A DNA stretch of 64,000 nt from Actinoplanes sp. L3-i22 (GCF_019704555.1 NZ_AP024745.1:8130501-8194500), one strand, 5' to 3'. Positions 54,922 through 63,884 are shown, counted from the stretch's first letter. The notes: generated by a model from the sequence alone, not told the origin. Made by a program: numbers and translations.

Positions 54922-55737
54922 ATGGACCGGGTGACCGATGAGATCGTGACCTACTACCAGACCAGGTACGAGGAGGCCGGCCGGCTGGACCGGCGGCCGC
55001 AGGGCCGGCTGGAACGGATCCGGACCCTCGAGCTGCTGCGGGAGCTGCTGCCGGCCGCGCCCGCCCGGGTCCTCGACGTCGGCGGCGGCCCCGGCGCCTA
55101 CGCCCGCGAGCTGATCACCGACGGTCACCACGTGCGGCTGGTCGACATCGTGCCGGACCACGTCGAGCAGGCCCGGGCCGGGGTGCCGCCGATCGACGCG
55201 GTCGTCGGGGACGCCCGCGAGCTGCCCGAGCCGGACGCGTCACACGACGCGACGCTGCTCCTCGGACCCCTCTACCACCTGCACGAACGCGCCGACCGGG
55301 TGCGCGCGATCGAGGAGGCGATCCGGGTGACCCGGCCCGGCGGGGCGATCGCGGTCGCGGCGATCAGCCGGTTCGCCGGCCCGATCGACTTCGTGTCGAC
55401 CGCGCGGTTCGACGAGCGGATGCTCGCCGAGTCCCGCCGGCTGATCACCGACGGTGTCAACGACCCGTCGATCGGCTTCACCCACGCGTACTTCCACCGG
55501 GTCGCCGAGCTGCGCGACGAGTGCCGGGCGGCCGGCCTCGCGGACGTGGTGGTGCACGGCGTCGAGGGGCCCGCCTGGCCGGCGGCCGAGGCGGCGCGCT
55601 CCGGCCCGGATGCCGACGCGGTCTTCGACGCCGCGCTGGCGGTCGCCCGGGTCTACAGCTCCGAGCCCGAGCTGGTGGCGGTCAGCGCCCACCTGCTGGC
55701 GATCGGCGTCAGGTCCGGCCGCGACGACCGCGCCTGA
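54922..55737 (+). CDS. Class I SAM-dependent methyltransferase
   Basis: A 271-residue enzyme. Motif I VLDVGGGPGAYAREL, the acidic residue of VRLVDIVPDHV, and the motif VVGDARELPEPDASHD followed by LLLGPLYHLHERADR identify a UbiE/COQ5-like small-molecule methyltransferase. Substrate unknown. The last 29 bases overlap the end of the convergent gene. Confidence 0.88.
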   Translation: MDRVTDEIVTYYQTRYEEAGRLDRRPQGRLERIRTLELLRELLPAAPARVLDVGGGPGAYARELITDGHHVRLVDIVPDHVEQARAGVPPIDAVVGDARELPEPDASHDATLLLGPLYHLHERADRVRAIEEAIRVTRPGGAIAVAAISRFAGPIDFVSTARFDERMLAESRRLITDGVNDPSIGFTHAYFHRVAELRDECRAAGLADVVVHGVEGPAWPAAEAARSGPDADAVFDAALAVARVYSSEPELVAVSAHLLAIGVRSGRDDRA

Positions 55738-56266
55738 TCCCGCGGGACTCGGGGAGCGGCGCGACCAGGTGGTCCGGCCAGATCACCTTCACGGTGCCCT
55801 GGGCCTCCCACTCGACGGCCAGCTCGGTCAGCGTGCGGACGGCCTGGTCGACGTGGTCGTCGGTCCACGGGAACGGGCCGCTGCCGAGGCTCTGCCAGGC
55901 GCCGCGGACCAGCACCGTGGTCTGCTCGGGCGTGTCCTCCTCGACCGCGCGGTGCACCACGCCGGCCAGGAGTTCCGCCATGGTGAGCGTGTCGCGGTGC
56001 GCGTCGAGCAGGCGTTTGCTGCGGGCGGCCGCGTCGTGGCGGGGCTTGCCGCCGATCACCCGCATGTTCTCGAAGACCCCGCCGGCCGCGATCGCGCCGA
56101 AGACACCGCCGGGCATCTCCAGGGCGCGTTCGGTGGCGTAGTGCGCGAGGTCGTGGGGCACCCGGTGCTTACGGTCGTAGCCGGGCAGCAGGAGGGAGAC
56201 GCCGTCGGCGCGGTGCACGGTGGCGACGGTCGATCCGGTGGGGCCGCGGACGAACACGACGTGCAT
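55709..56266 (-). CDS. Conserved-looking protein of unknown function
   Basis: A 185-residue soluble protein I cannot assign. The segment VPHDLAHYATERALEMPGGV (about residues 37-56) holds an HD-x-x-H pattern that could bind a metal, and the C-terminal part is helical and acidic. ATG 56266 begins the protein at MHVVFVRGPTG; upstream sequence in the same frame belongs to no domain. It overlaps the convergent methyltransferase by 29 bases. Confidence 0.65.
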   Translation of the reverse strand: MHVVFVRGPTGSTVATVHRADGVSLLLPGYDRKHRVPHDLAHYATERALEMPGGVFGAIAAGGVFENMRVIGGKPRHDAAARSKRLLDAHRDTLTMAELLAGVVHRAVEEDTPEQTTVLVRGAWQSLGSGPFPWTDDHVDQAVRTLTELAVEWEAQGTVKVIWPDHLVAPLPESRGIRRGRRGRT

Positions 56267-56364
56267 GGCCGCATCTTCGCATCGAACCCATGAGTAGGAA
56301 ATGGGTCTTCCGGTTGGCCGGCGGATGAACTCGAGACGGCCGGTGCGCGCCGGCCGTCCGCTGA

Positions 56365-57291
56365 TCACTTCACATAGGTGACGGTGACGTTCGGGTCGGC
56401 CGCGTCGCCGGTGGTGTAGACGTACTTCTTCGCGGCCGAGTCGCCCAGCTGAGCCAGCAGCCACTGCGCCGACCAGCGCGCGATCGTCTCGACGCCGGCC
56501 GCCTGGCCGAGGGTCTGCGCCGAGGTGTCCGGGATCGCCCCGGCCGGGTTCTGCACGTCGGTGACGCCGTAGTGGTTGGTCCCGGCCACCTCGATGAACG
56601 CCTTCGGGGTGCCGGCGGTCAGGTTGTACGTGGTCCGGCCCTCGCCCGGGGCGGCGATCCCGTCCGCGGTGCCCTGGAGGTAGCCGACCGGCACGGTGTT
56701 GAGCACCGGCAGGACCAGCGACGTGCCGTACAGCGTGTTGTTGCCGCCGTAGGTGACGACCGCCTCCAGCTCGCTGGGCGCGGTGTTGGCGACGGCACAG
56801 AACGGGATCACGCACAGGCCGGTGCTGAGACTGAGCGCGGTGGCCGCCCCGAACGAGTGTCCGGCGAGGACCAGGGTGTGCTCGTCGATCCGCCCGTGCA
56901 GCGGGGAGGCCGTGTTGTCGTCCTCGGCCCCGGCCCAGTCGACCGTCCAGCCGGCCTGGGCGCCCTCCGGGTAGAGGCCGGTCACGCCGAACAGCGAGCG
57001 GGTGTGGTTGGGGACGGCGACGACGAAGCCGTACGAGGCGAGCGTCGAGGCGTAGGCGGCGTAGTACGACTTGTCGACGTTCGCGCCCTGCAGCAGCAGC
57101 GCCACCGGCAGGCGGGTGCCCTTGGCCGGGTAGTAGACGTCGGCGCTGTCGCCGTTGATCGTCGTGGGGTAGCTGGCGACGGCCGTGGTGGCGGCCTGGG
57201 CGGTTGCCGGCGCGAGAAGCGCTCCGGCGAGGGCGGTGACCGCGGCCACCGACACCCGTCGTTTCCAAGAACGGAACAGCGTCACATTCAT
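56365..57291 (-). CDS. Secreted alpha/beta hydrolase (lipase/esterase-like)
   Basis: A 308-residue exported hydrolase: signal peptide about 1-33, then an alpha/beta fold with oxyanion segment VALLLQGANVDKSYYAAYAS, nucleophile elbow LAGHSFGAAT, and a histidine in VAGTNHYGVTD. It resembles platelet-activating-factor acetylhydrolase or chlorophyllase-like enzymes; substrate unknown. A well-formed promoter lies just upstream and the transcript may have only an 8-base leader or none. Confidence 0.87.
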   Translation of the reverse strand: MNVTLFRSWKRRVSVAAVTALAGALLAPATAQAATTAVASYPTTINGDSADVYYPAKGTRLPVALLLQGANVDKSYYAAYASTLASYGFVVAVPNHTRSLFGVTGLYPEGAQAGWTVDWAGAEDDNTASPLHGRIDEHTLVLAGHSFGAATALSLSTGLCVIPFCAVANTAPSELEAVVTYGGNNTLYGTSLVLPVLNTVPVGYLQGTADGIAAPGEGRTTYNLTAGTPKAFIEVAGTNHYGVTDVQNPAGAIPDTSAQTLGQAAGVETIARWSAQWLLAQLGDSAAKKYVYTTGDAADPNVTVTYVK

Positions 57292-57299
57292 GGATACGG

Positions 57300-57328
57300 A
57301 TCATGTCCGTGAAGCCGGACGCCGTCAA
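57300..57328 (-). promoter_or_regulatory. Promoter of the alpha/beta hydrolase gene
   Basis: On the minus strand, TTGACG (57323-57328) and CATGAT (57300-57305) stand 17 bases apart, and CATGAT ends 8 bases before the ATG, so transcription would start at or within a base or two of the start codon. Confidence 0.55.
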
Positions 57329-57344
57329 GTGGCAGAATCAGGCG

Positions 57345-57746
57345 ATGGCTACCGAATCCCGGCACGTGACCGAGCACATCGAGCGACCCGCCCGGGTGGT
57401 GTACGAGTACGCCGCCGACCCCGCCAACCTCGCGCACTGGGCCCACGGCGTGGGTACGTCGGCGCGCGCGGAGGACGGCCGCTGGTTCGTCGACGTGCCC
57501 GGTGGCGGCGGGACGGCCGAGGTGGTCTTCGTGCCGCGCAACGACCTGGGCGTGCTCGACCACGAGGTGCACCTGCCGGACGGCGGGATCGTCTACATCC
57601 CGATGCGGGTGGTCGCCGACGGGGAGCACGCCGAGGTGGTCTTCACCGTGCGCCGCGCCGCCGGGATGACCGACGACGAGTTCGACCGGGACGCCGCCGC
57701 GGTCGCCACCGACCTGGCCACGCTCAAGCGGCTCCTGGAGGCCTGA
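57345..57746 (+). CDS. SRPBCC-family (START-like) protein
   Basis: A 133-residue small protein with the polyketide-cyclase/START pattern: HVTEHIERPARVVYEYAADP, ANLAHWAHGVG, and a C-terminal amphipathic helix (RDAAAVATDLATLKRLLE). Such proteins bind hydrophobic ligands. ATG 57345 is preferred because similarity starts there and CAGAAT lies 6 bases upstream as a possible -10 box; an earlier in-frame ATG 57303 would overlap the divergent hydrolase promoter. Confidence 0.8.
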   Translation: MATESRHVTEHIERPARVVYEYAADPANLAHWAHGVGTSARAEDGRWFVDVPGGGGTAEVVFVPRNDLGVLDHEVHLPDGGIVYIPMRVVADGEHAEVVFTVRRAAGMTDDEFDRDAAAVATDLATLKRLLEA

Positions 57747-57749
57747 CGG

Positions 57750-58292
57750 TCAGCCCAGTCGCTGTTCCAGGACCTGGCCGGGCCACTTCGCCCCGCCCTG
57801 GGGGACGGTGAACCGCTGGGTCGCGGTGAAACCCTGGCTCTCGTAGTAGCGGACCAGCGCCCGGTCGTCCCCGGCATAGCAGTCGACCCGCAGCAGGCCG
57901 GCGCCGGAGACCACGGCGAGGCGGCGCGCGTGCGCCAGCAGCTTGCGGCCGATCCCCCGGCCGGCCTGCGCGCGGTCGGTCACCAGCAGCACGATGTACA
58001 GCTCGTGCTCGGTCGCCGGGTCGACGTACGCCGGGGGCTGACCGACCCCGATCGCGCCGACCGCCGTGTCGCCGCGCACCGCCAGGTAGAGCCCGCCGTC
58101 CGCGGCGATGTCGTCGACGAGGGTGGTCAGCCGGCGGCTCGCGGAGAGCGGCTCGGTGCCCCACTGGCCGGACCGGCCGCGCGCGGTGAGCCACTCCACC
58201 GCGCCGTCGAGCAGCGCCATCACGGCCGGGACGTCGTCAGCGCTGCCCCGCCGGATGTCCGTCCACTCTGTACTGTCATCCATCTTTCCCAT
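57750..58292 (-). CDS. GNAT-family N-acetyltransferase
   Basis: A 180-residue acetyltransferase with the acetyl-CoA loop QAGRGIGRKLLAHARRLA (about residues 109-126) and the strand LLRVDCYAGDDRALVRYYES. Start ATG 58292 or ATG 58283, three codons apart. Its stop is 3 bases from the convergent SRPBCC stop. Substrate unknown. Confidence 0.88.
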   Translation of the reverse strand: MGKMDDSTEWTDIRRGSADDVPAVMALLDGAVEWLTARGRSGQWGTEPLSASRRLTTLVDDIAADGGLYLAVRGDTAVGAIGVGQPPAYVDPATEHELYIVLLVTDRAQAGRGIGRKLLAHARRLAVVSGAGLLRVDCYAGDDRALVRYYESQGFTATQRFTVPQGGAKWPGQVLEQRLG

Positions 58293-58310
58293 TGTGCCGC
58301 AGAGCACGGC

Positions 58311-59243
58311 TCAGGGGCAGTCGTCCGGAATGTCCAGTGAGTGGTCCGGCTTCGCCAGCGATTCCCGATCGATCCCGTCCTGGCGGCCGCCGCCACCCCT
58401 GGGGGTCGGCGCGAGCAGGCCCTTGTCCGCCGCGACGCAGTCGATCCAGGCGTGATACCCGTTCGCGGTGTGGACCCACATCCCCTGGTCCGCGGCACGC
58501 AGGTTCTTGGTCTTCGGAAAGTCCCAGACGATTTCGTCGTGCGCCACGGCCAGCGGCCGGTAGGCGAAGTCGCCCCGGAACGCGTAGACCCAGACGAAGT
58601 TGGTGGTCACCCGCAGGGTACGGATGTCGCCGCTCTCGATCACCGACTTGTAGGTGACCCGGCCGCTCACCCGGGGCCGGTTGTCCGGGTCGAGCTTGAC
58701 CGCGGGGTCGATCCAGGTCGCGACGCTGCCGAATTCGTCGCTCTTGAACCACTTCGCGATCCCGGTGCGGTTCGTCGGCGCGAGCATGCCGAGGAACTTC
58801 TCCGGGTGATGGGCCACGGTCATCTCGGTGTCGAGGCGCGCGGCCGCCATCGCCGCCCGCACCCGGTCGAGCGCGGACCGCACCTCGCCCGCGTCGAACC
58901 CGGTCACCGCCTTGGCCTCGGGCAACGTGATGCCCTGCACGCCGATCGGGTACCGCGCGGCGGCGGTCCCCTCGAACGGATCGGTGGGCCGGGCACTGGC
59001 CGAGGTGGTCGCGGTGATCCCGTCGACCGCGACCGGAGCCGGGTCGCCCTGTTTGTCCCGCCACATCGACCGGAGCAGCGGGGCCATCGCGGCGATCAGG
59101 CCGGCCAGCACGACCGCCATGACGACGTAGCGGAGCTTCGACGCCAGCCCGCCGAGCCGGCGTGATCGCCGGACCTTCCGCTCGGTCTTCCGGGCCCAGT
59201 CCTCGAGCCCGGCGAGCGGGTCGTGGTCGTCATGATTGTTCAT
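58311..59243 (-). CDS. Single-pass membrane protein of unknown function
   Basis: A 310-residue protein with an acidic and then basic cytoplasmic N-terminus, one transmembrane helix (about residues 38-60) and an external domain (about 65-310). The external part has KVRRSRRLGG-preceded helices and strands such as RVSGRVTYKSVIESGDIRTL and NFVWVYAFRG, close in style to extracellular actinobacterial beta-rich domains, but I do not recognise it. ATG 59243 has GGGGAAA upstream. The 3' end is 18 bases before the acetyltransferase start, so the two may be one transcript. Confidence 0.75.
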   Translation of the reverse strand: MNNHDDHDPLAGLEDWARKTERKVRRSRRLGGLASKLRYVVMAVVLAGLIAAMAPLLRSMWRDKQGDPAPVAVDGITATTSASARPTDPFEGTAAARYPIGVQGITLPEAKAVTGFDAGEVRSALDRVRAAMAAARLDTEMTVAHHPEKFLGMLAPTNRTGIAKWFKSDEFGSVATWIDPAVKLDPDNRPRVSGRVTYKSVIESGDIRTLRVTTNFVWVYAFRGDFAYRPLAVAHDEIVWDFPKTKNLRAADQGMWVHTANGYHAWIDCVAADKGLLAPTPRGGGGRQDGIDRESLAKPDHSLDIPDDCP

Positions 59244-59372
59244 TTTTCTGTTTCCCCGTGTCACACGTCGATCACCGCGGGCAACAGTATGGACGTTCCT
59301 CTCTTGTAATAGAAGACCGCTTTCGATCATCAAATCGACGTGCGATGGTGCAGGGACCACCCCCGACGTGAC

Positions 59373-59441
59373 GGAGGCCACCAAGGAGCGCGGGGCAGCG
59401 AAAATGTCGCTCGCCGGTCTCCTGACGTACGCCTGGCCTCC
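59373..59441 (+). ncRNA. Structured leader upstream of the ABC importer, candidate cis-regulatory RNA
   Basis: Three nested stems can be drawn: P1 GGAGGCCA (59373-59380) with TGGCCTCC (59434-59441); P2 AGGAG (59384-59388) with CTCCT (59419-59423); P3 GGC-AGCGA (59394-59401) with TCGCT-C-GCC (59407-59415) around AAATG. It ends 63 bases before the start codon. It fits no riboswitch class I can recall and has no U-run. Confidence 0.4.
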
Positions 59442-59504
59442 ACCAAGCACTTTCATGATCCACCAGCGCGTGCCGGATGACGGCGCCGCAGAAGGAGGAA
59501 CACA

Positions 59505-60632
59505 GTGCGCAAGCTCAATCGCTCGGTCGTCGTCGCGATGGCGGCCGTCACCATAACCGCGGTCACCGCCTGCTCGCCGCCGGAGAAGAAGTCCGAGGCC
59601 ACCACCGACGGCGCGGTCAGCGCCGCCACCGCGGCCAGCGCGCAGGACCTGGGCGGCATGGACGCCCTGGTCGCCGCGGCCAAGAAGGAGGGTGCGCTGA
59701 ACGTGATCGCGCTGCCCCCGACCTGGGCGAACTACGGCGAGATCATCAAGGCGTTCGGCGACAAGTACGGCATCAAGGTCAACTCCGCGCAGCCGGACGG
59801 CTCCAGCCAGGACGAGATCAACGCCGCCGACCAGCTCAAGGGCCAGGACACCGCGCCCGACGTGTTCGACCTCGGCGGCTCGGTGGCCACCGCGAACACC
59901 GCGAAGTTCGCCCCGTACAAGGTCGCCACGTGGAGCGACATCGCCGACGGCCAGAAGGAGGCCACCGGCCTCTACGTGAACGACTACGGCGGCTACATGT
60001 CGATCGGCTACGACAGCGCCAAGGTCCCGGCCCCGGCCGCCGTCGCCGACCTGCTCAAGCCCGAGTACAAGGGCAAGGTCGCGCTGAACGGCGACCCGAC
60101 CCAGGCCGGCTCCGCGTTCGGCGCCGTCCAGGCCGTCTCGATCGCGCAGGGTGGCACCGTCGACGACATCACCAAGGCGCTCGACTTCTTCGGCCAGCTG
60201 AAGAAGGCCGGCAACTTCCTCCCGGTCGACCCGACCGACGCGACCATCCAGTCCGGCCAGACCCCGGTCGTCTTCGACTGGGACTACCTGAACGCCGCGC
60301 AGACCGCCAAGGTGCCGACCTGGAAGGTCGTCGTCCCGGCCAACGCGGTGCTCGGCTCGTACTACAACCAGGCGATCAGCAAGGGCGCCCCGCACCCGGC
60401 CGCCGCGCGCCTGTGGGAGGAGTTCCTCTACTCCGACGAGGGCCAGAACCTGTGGCTCAAGGGTGGCGCCCGCCCGGTCCGCGCCGACGCGATGACCAAG
60501 GCCGGCACGATCGACAAGACCGCGTTCGCCGCTCTGCCCGCCGTCTCCGGCACCCCGGTCTTCCCGACCGAGGAGCAGACCAAGAAGGCGAAGGACCAGC
60601 TGGCCGCGAGCTGGGCCAAGACTGTTGGCTGA
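59505..60632 (+). CDS. ABC importer substrate-binding lipoprotein (PotD/AfuA-like)
   Basis: A 375-residue binding protein with a lipobox at VTACS (about residue 23), a small Ala/Thr linker, and a family-1 extracellular binding fold: LNVIALPPTWANYGEIIKAF, APDVFDLGGSVAT, PVVFDWDYLN. The nearest relatives by pattern are the spermidine/iron/aminoethylphosphonate group, so the substrate cannot be fixed. GTG 59505 has AAGGAGG 6 bases upstream. First gene of a four-gene operon. Confidence 0.88.
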   Translation: MRKLNRSVVVAMAAVTITAVTACSPPEKKSEATTDGAVSAATAASAQDLGGMDALVAAAKKEGALNVIALPPTWANYGEIIKAFGDKYGIKVNSAQPDGSSQDEINAADQLKGQDTAPDVFDLGGSVATANTAKFAPYKVATWSDIADGQKEATGLYVNDYGGYMSIGYDSAKVPAPAAVADLLKPEYKGKVALNGDPTQAGSAFGAVQAVSIAQGGTVDDITKALDFFGQLKKAGNFLPVDPTDATIQSGQTPVVFDWDYLNAAQTAKVPTWKVVVPANAVLGSYYNQAISKGAPHPAAARLWEEFLYSDEGQNLWLKGGARPVRADAMTKAGTIDKTAFAALPAVSGTPVFPTEEQTKKAKDQLAASWAKTVG

Positions 60633-61527
60633 GATCGCTGAAGCCGCTCCGCAGCGCGTGGCCGCCCGGCCGCGCCTGCGGGGCGCCGCGTCCCTGCTGG
60701 GCACCGTCCCGTTCTTCGCCTACGTGACGATCTTCCTGATCATCCCCACCCTGGTGGTGGCGATCGGGGCGTTCACCGGCGACGGTGGGCACGGCTTCAC
60801 CCTGGACAACGTGCGCGCGCTGGCCGACGAGTACATCATCGCGGCCTTCGGCCGCAGTGTGCTGCTCTCCGCGCTCAGCGCACTCTTCGGCGCGGTGTTC
60901 GGTGGGCTGCTCGCGTACGCGGTGAGCACCGCCAAGCCCGGTGGCCTCCTGCGTCGCGTGGTCACGGCGCTCTCCGGCGTGCTCGCGCAGTTCGGCGGCG
61001 TGACCCTGGCCTTCGCGTTCCTGGCGACGATCGGGCTCTCCGGGTTCGTCACCGTCTGGCTCCAGGACCACACCGGGTTCTACATCTTCGAGAACGGCGT
61101 GTGGCTGTTCGAGCTGCCCGGTCTGGTGCTGATCTACACGTACTTCCAGATCCCGCTGATGGTGATCGTGTTCCTGCCCGCGCTGGACGGCATCCGTCCG
61201 CAGTGGCGCGAGGCGACCGAGAACCTCGGCGGCACCACCTGGCAGTACTGGACCCGGGTGGCCGGCCCGCTGCTCGCCCCGGCGTTCCTCGGTTCCGCGC
61301 TGCTGCTGTTCGCCAACGCCTTCTCCGCGTACGCGACGGCCGCCGCCCTGGTCAGCCAGGGCAGCCCGATCATCCCGCTGCAGATCCGCGGCGCGCTGAC
61401 CAGCGAGGTCGTGCTCGGTCAGGCGAACCTCGGCAAGGCGATGGCGCTCGGCATGGTGGTCGTGGTCGCGATCGTCATGACGCTCTACTCCCTGCTCCAG
61501 AAAAGGACGTCGAAGTGGCTGGGGTGA
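60625..61527 (+). CDS. ABC importer permease 1
   Basis: A 300-residue membrane protein with six helices and the binding-protein-dependent permease loop LPALDGIRPQWREATENLGG (about residues 187-206), which contacts the ATPase. The TTG start overlaps the binding-protein gene by 8 bases. It belongs to the PotB/AfuB type. Confidence 0.88.
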   Translation: MAEIAEAAPQRVAARPRLRGAASLLGTVPFFAYVTIFLIIPTLVVAIGAFTGDGGHGFTLDNVRALADEYIIAAFGRSVLLSALSALFGAVFGGLLAYAVSTAKPGGLLRRVVTALSGVLAQFGGVTLAFAFLATIGLSGFVTVWLQDHTGFYIFENGVWLFELPGLVLIYTYFQIPLMVIVFLPALDGIRPQWREATENLGGTTWQYWTRVAGPLLAPAFLGSALLLFANAFSAYATAAALVSQGSPIIPLQIRGALTSEVVLGQANLGKAMALGMVVVVAIVMTLYSLLQKRTSKWLG

Positions 61528-62306
61528 TCGCCCGCCGGGCCGGCAAGCAGCGCGCCTTCCGCTGGGTCGTGCTGATCCTGCTCGGGGTGTTCTTCGCGCT
61601 GCCGATGGCGGCCATGGTCGAGTTCAGTACGCGCACGCCGGGCACCTGGTCGCTGCTGGCGGACTGGTCGCGGCTGAACGAGACGTACCCGGCGCTGGCC
61701 GAGGGCATCATCGCGTCGCTGGAGCAGGCCGCGCTGACCGCGCTGCTGATGCTGGTGCTGCTGGTGCCGACCGCGATCTGGGTGCGGCTGCGGCTGCCCC
61801 GGCTCCGCCGGCTGGTCGAGTTCCTGTGCCTGCTGCCGCTGACCATCCCGGCGATCGTGCTGGTGGTCGGGCTGGCCCCGGTCTACGCGTGGGTCAACTA
61901 CTTCGTCGGCGGGAACTCGCTGACGCTGGTCTTCGCGTACACCATCCTGGTCCTGCCCTACGCCTACCGGGCGATCGACGCCGGCCTGTCCGCGATCGAC
62001 GTGAACACGCTCGCCGAGGCCGCCCGTGGTCTCGGGGCCGGCTGGTTCACCGTGATGTGGCGGGTGGTGCTGCCGAACATCCGCTCGGCGGTGCTGTCCG
62101 CGGCGTTCCTGACCGTGGCGCTGGTGCTCGGCGAGTTCACCATCGCCTCGCTGCTGCACCGCACCAACCTGCAGGTCGCCATCGAGTTCCTGGGCAAGAG
62201 CAGCGCCACCATGTCGGTCGCGGTCTCGCTGACCGCGCTGCTGCTCGCGTTCGTGCTGCTCCTGCTGCTGTCTCTGGTCGGCTCCACTCGAAGGGTCAAG
62301 AAATGA
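61524..62306 (+). CDS. ABC importer permease 2
   Basis: A 260-residue membrane protein with six helices and the EAA loop AIDVNTLAEAARGLGAGWFT (about residues 154-173). It starts at GTG 61524, overlapping the stop of permease 1 as GTGA. PotC/AfuB-second-half type; together the two permeases form the channel. Confidence 0.88.
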   Translation: MIARRAGKQRAFRWVVLILLGVFFALPMAAMVEFSTRTPGTWSLLADWSRLNETYPALAEGIIASLEQAALTALLMLVLLVPTAIWVRLRLPRLRRLVEFLCLLPLTIPAIVLVVGLAPVYAWVNYFVGGNSLTLVFAYTILVLPYAYRAIDAGLSAIDVNTLAEAARGLGAGWFTVMWRVVLPNIRSAVLSAAFLTVALVLGEFTIASLLHRTNLQVAIEFLGKSSATMSVAVSLTALLLAFVLLLLLSLVGSTRRVKK

Positions 62307-63319
62307 GCGTCGCCGTCCACCTCAAGGGCCTTCGCCGTACGTTCGGTGCCGTGCACGCCCTCGACGACCTCGACCTGGAGATCGCGCCGGGCGAGCTGAT
62401 CGCGCTGCTCGGCCCGTCCGGCTGCGGCAAGACCACCGCGCTGCGGGTGCTCGCCGGCCTGGAGGACGCGGACCAGGGACAGGTGCTGGTCGGCGGCAAG
62501 GACGTCACCCGGCTGCCGGCCAACAAGCGCGACATGGGCATGGTGTTCCAGGCGTACAGCCTGTTCCCGCACCTGACCGCGCTGCAGAACGTCGAGTTCG
62601 GGATGCGCCTGCGTGGGCGGAAGAAGCCGGCCGGGCGCGCGCAGGAGATGCTCGACCTGGTCGGGCTGAGCACGCACGCGAGCCGGTACGCCAGCCAGCT
62701 CTCCGGCGGCCAGCAGCAGCGGGTCGCGCTGGCCCGGGCGCTGGCCATCGAGCCGACCGTGCTGCTGCTCGACGAGCCGCTGTCCGCGCTGGACGCCAAG
62801 GTCCGGGTGCAGCTGCGCGACGAGATCCGCCGGATCCAGACCGAGGTCGGCACCACCACCCTGTTCGTCACCCACGACCAGGAGGAGGCGCTCGCCGTCG
62901 CCGATCGGGTCGGCGTGATGAAATCCGGGAAATTGGAGCAGCTCGCCGCCCCGGCAGAGGTCTATCTGCGCCCCTCGACGGCTTTCGTGGCCGATTTCGT
63001 CGGGCTCAGCAACCGGCTGCCCGGCACCGTCGAGGGCGACGTGATCGAGGTGCTCGGCGATCGGCTCCCGCTGGTCGCACCGCACGCCGGGGGCGCCGCG
63101 ACGGCGTTGGTCCGGCCCGAGTCGGTGGGCGTCGTCCCTGATCCGGACGGGTCCGGCCGGGTGCTGACGGCCAGCTTCCTCGGCCCGACCAGCCGGGTCA
63201 CGGTGACCGTCGGTGATCATCTCGTGGTCGCCCAGGTCGCCAGTGGTGAGCTGCCCGGACTGGCCCCGGGCACCGCGGTGCGCCTGGAGCTGCGTCCGGT
63301 TCCGGTTGCGACCGAATAA
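62303..63319 (+). CDS. ABC importer ATP-binding protein with TOBE-like C-terminus
   Basis: A 338-residue ATPase with Walker A GPSGCGKTT, signature LSGGQQQRVALARAL, Walker B LLLDEPLSALD and H-loop VTHDQEEAL, the PotA/FbpC subfamily. The C-terminal 90 residues have the TOBE pattern (NRLPGTVEGD, LVRPESVGV), a possible regulatory or ligand site. ATG 62303 overlaps the permease stop by 4 bases. Confidence 0.93.
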   Translation: MSVAVHLKGLRRTFGAVHALDDLDLEIAPGELIALLGPSGCGKTTALRVLAGLEDADQGQVLVGGKDVTRLPANKRDMGMVFQAYSLFPHLTALQNVEFGMRLRGRKKPAGRAQEMLDLVGLSTHASRYASQLSGGQQQRVALARALAIEPTVLLLDEPLSALDAKVRVQLRDEIRRIQTEVGTTTLFVTHDQEEALAVADRVGVMKSGKLEQLAAPAEVYLRPSTAFVADFVGLSNRLPGTVEGDVIEVLGDRLPLVAPHAGGAATALVRPESVGVVPDPDGSGRVLTASFLGPTSRVTVTVGDHLVVAQVASGELPGLAPGTAVRLELRPVPVATE

Positions 63320-63332
63320 ATCTACATAGGGC

Positions 63333-63360
63333 TTGACCCGCGCGTATCCACGTCTACCGT
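63333..63360 (+). promoter_or_regulatory. Promoter giving a leaderless transcript
   Basis: TTGACC (63333-63338) and TACCGT (63355-63360) are 16 bases apart; the -10 box ends 7 bases before ATG 63368, so the transcript should begin at the start codon. Confidence 0.6.
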
Positions 63361-63367
63361 TCTGGTT

Positions 63368-63814
63368 ATGGACGGCGAGGAGTTCATCCACACGGCCCTC
63401 GTCGTGGCGTTCACGGCGGACGCGGGTCACCCCCGCGGCCTGCAGCACGCCATTGACGAGATCTACCGGCTGTTGCACGAGGCCCCGGCGGGCCACCCCG
63501 ATCTCGTCATCGGCTGGGGAGTTCTCTTCGACCTGCTCCAGGACCGGGCCGAGCGGTCCGGCGACCTGGGCGACTGGGACGCGCTGGTGCACGCGGCCGG
63601 GTGCATGGTGCTGGTCGCCGAGCCCGGCACCGAGCTGGCCGTGCGGGCCTGGCGGCGGCAGTGGCAGGCGCTGCTGCTGCGCCACCAGGTGACCCGGGAG
63701 CCGGCCGACCTGAAGGACGCCACCGTGGCCGCCGCGGCCCTCGCCGCGGCGGCCGCCGCCGTGCCCGCCCCGCCCCCGCAGCCGCGGTTGCGCCGGCTGT
63801 GGCGTTGCGATTGA
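63368..63814 (+). CDS. Small helical protein of unknown function
   Basis: A 148-residue helical protein. ERSGDLGDWDALVHAA and REPADLKDATVAAAA resemble the repeated RTGDPADLDxAI units of TPR-like regions found before CHAT domains in actinobacteria, but no CHAT or other catalytic domain follows. The C-terminus is Ala/Pro rich and ends in basic residues. It has its own promoter and no ribosome binding site. Confidence 0.7.
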   Translation: MDGEEFIHTALVVAFTADAGHPRGLQHAIDEIYRLLHEAPAGHPDLVIGWGVLFDLLQDRAERSGDLGDWDALVHAAGCMVLVAEPGTELAVRAWRRQWQALLLRHQVTREPADLKDATVAAAALAAAAAAVPAPPPQPRLRRLWRCD

Positions 63815-63828
63815 TCCGCGGGGCGCTG

Positions 63829-63857
63829 TTTACACGTATCTGAGGTCGGGTTACAGT
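63829..63857 (+). promoter_or_regulatory. Promoter of the secreted enzyme gene at the window end
   Basis: TTTACA (63829-63834) and TACAGT (63852-63857) stand 17 bases apart, a good vegetative-type pair. Transcription would start near 63864, just ahead of the CebR-like site. Confidence 0.6.
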
Positions 63858-63870
63858 CGTCACCCCCGCA

Positions 63871-63884
63871 TGGGAGCGCTCCCA
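63871..63884. promoter_or_regulatory. CebR-type cellobiose operator
   Basis: TGGGAGCGCTCCCA, a perfect 14-base palindrome identical to the consensus described for the Streptomyces LacI-family repressor CebR. It lies just after the predicted transcription start and 27 bases before the TTG start, where a bound repressor would block transcription until cello-oligosaccharides are present. Confidence 0.9.

Noticed and set aside
59244..59504. TPP or cobalamin riboswitch before the ABC importer
   Set aside because: The conserved CTGAGA/ACCTGATCTGG blocks and the B12 box are absent; only an unclassified fold is seen.
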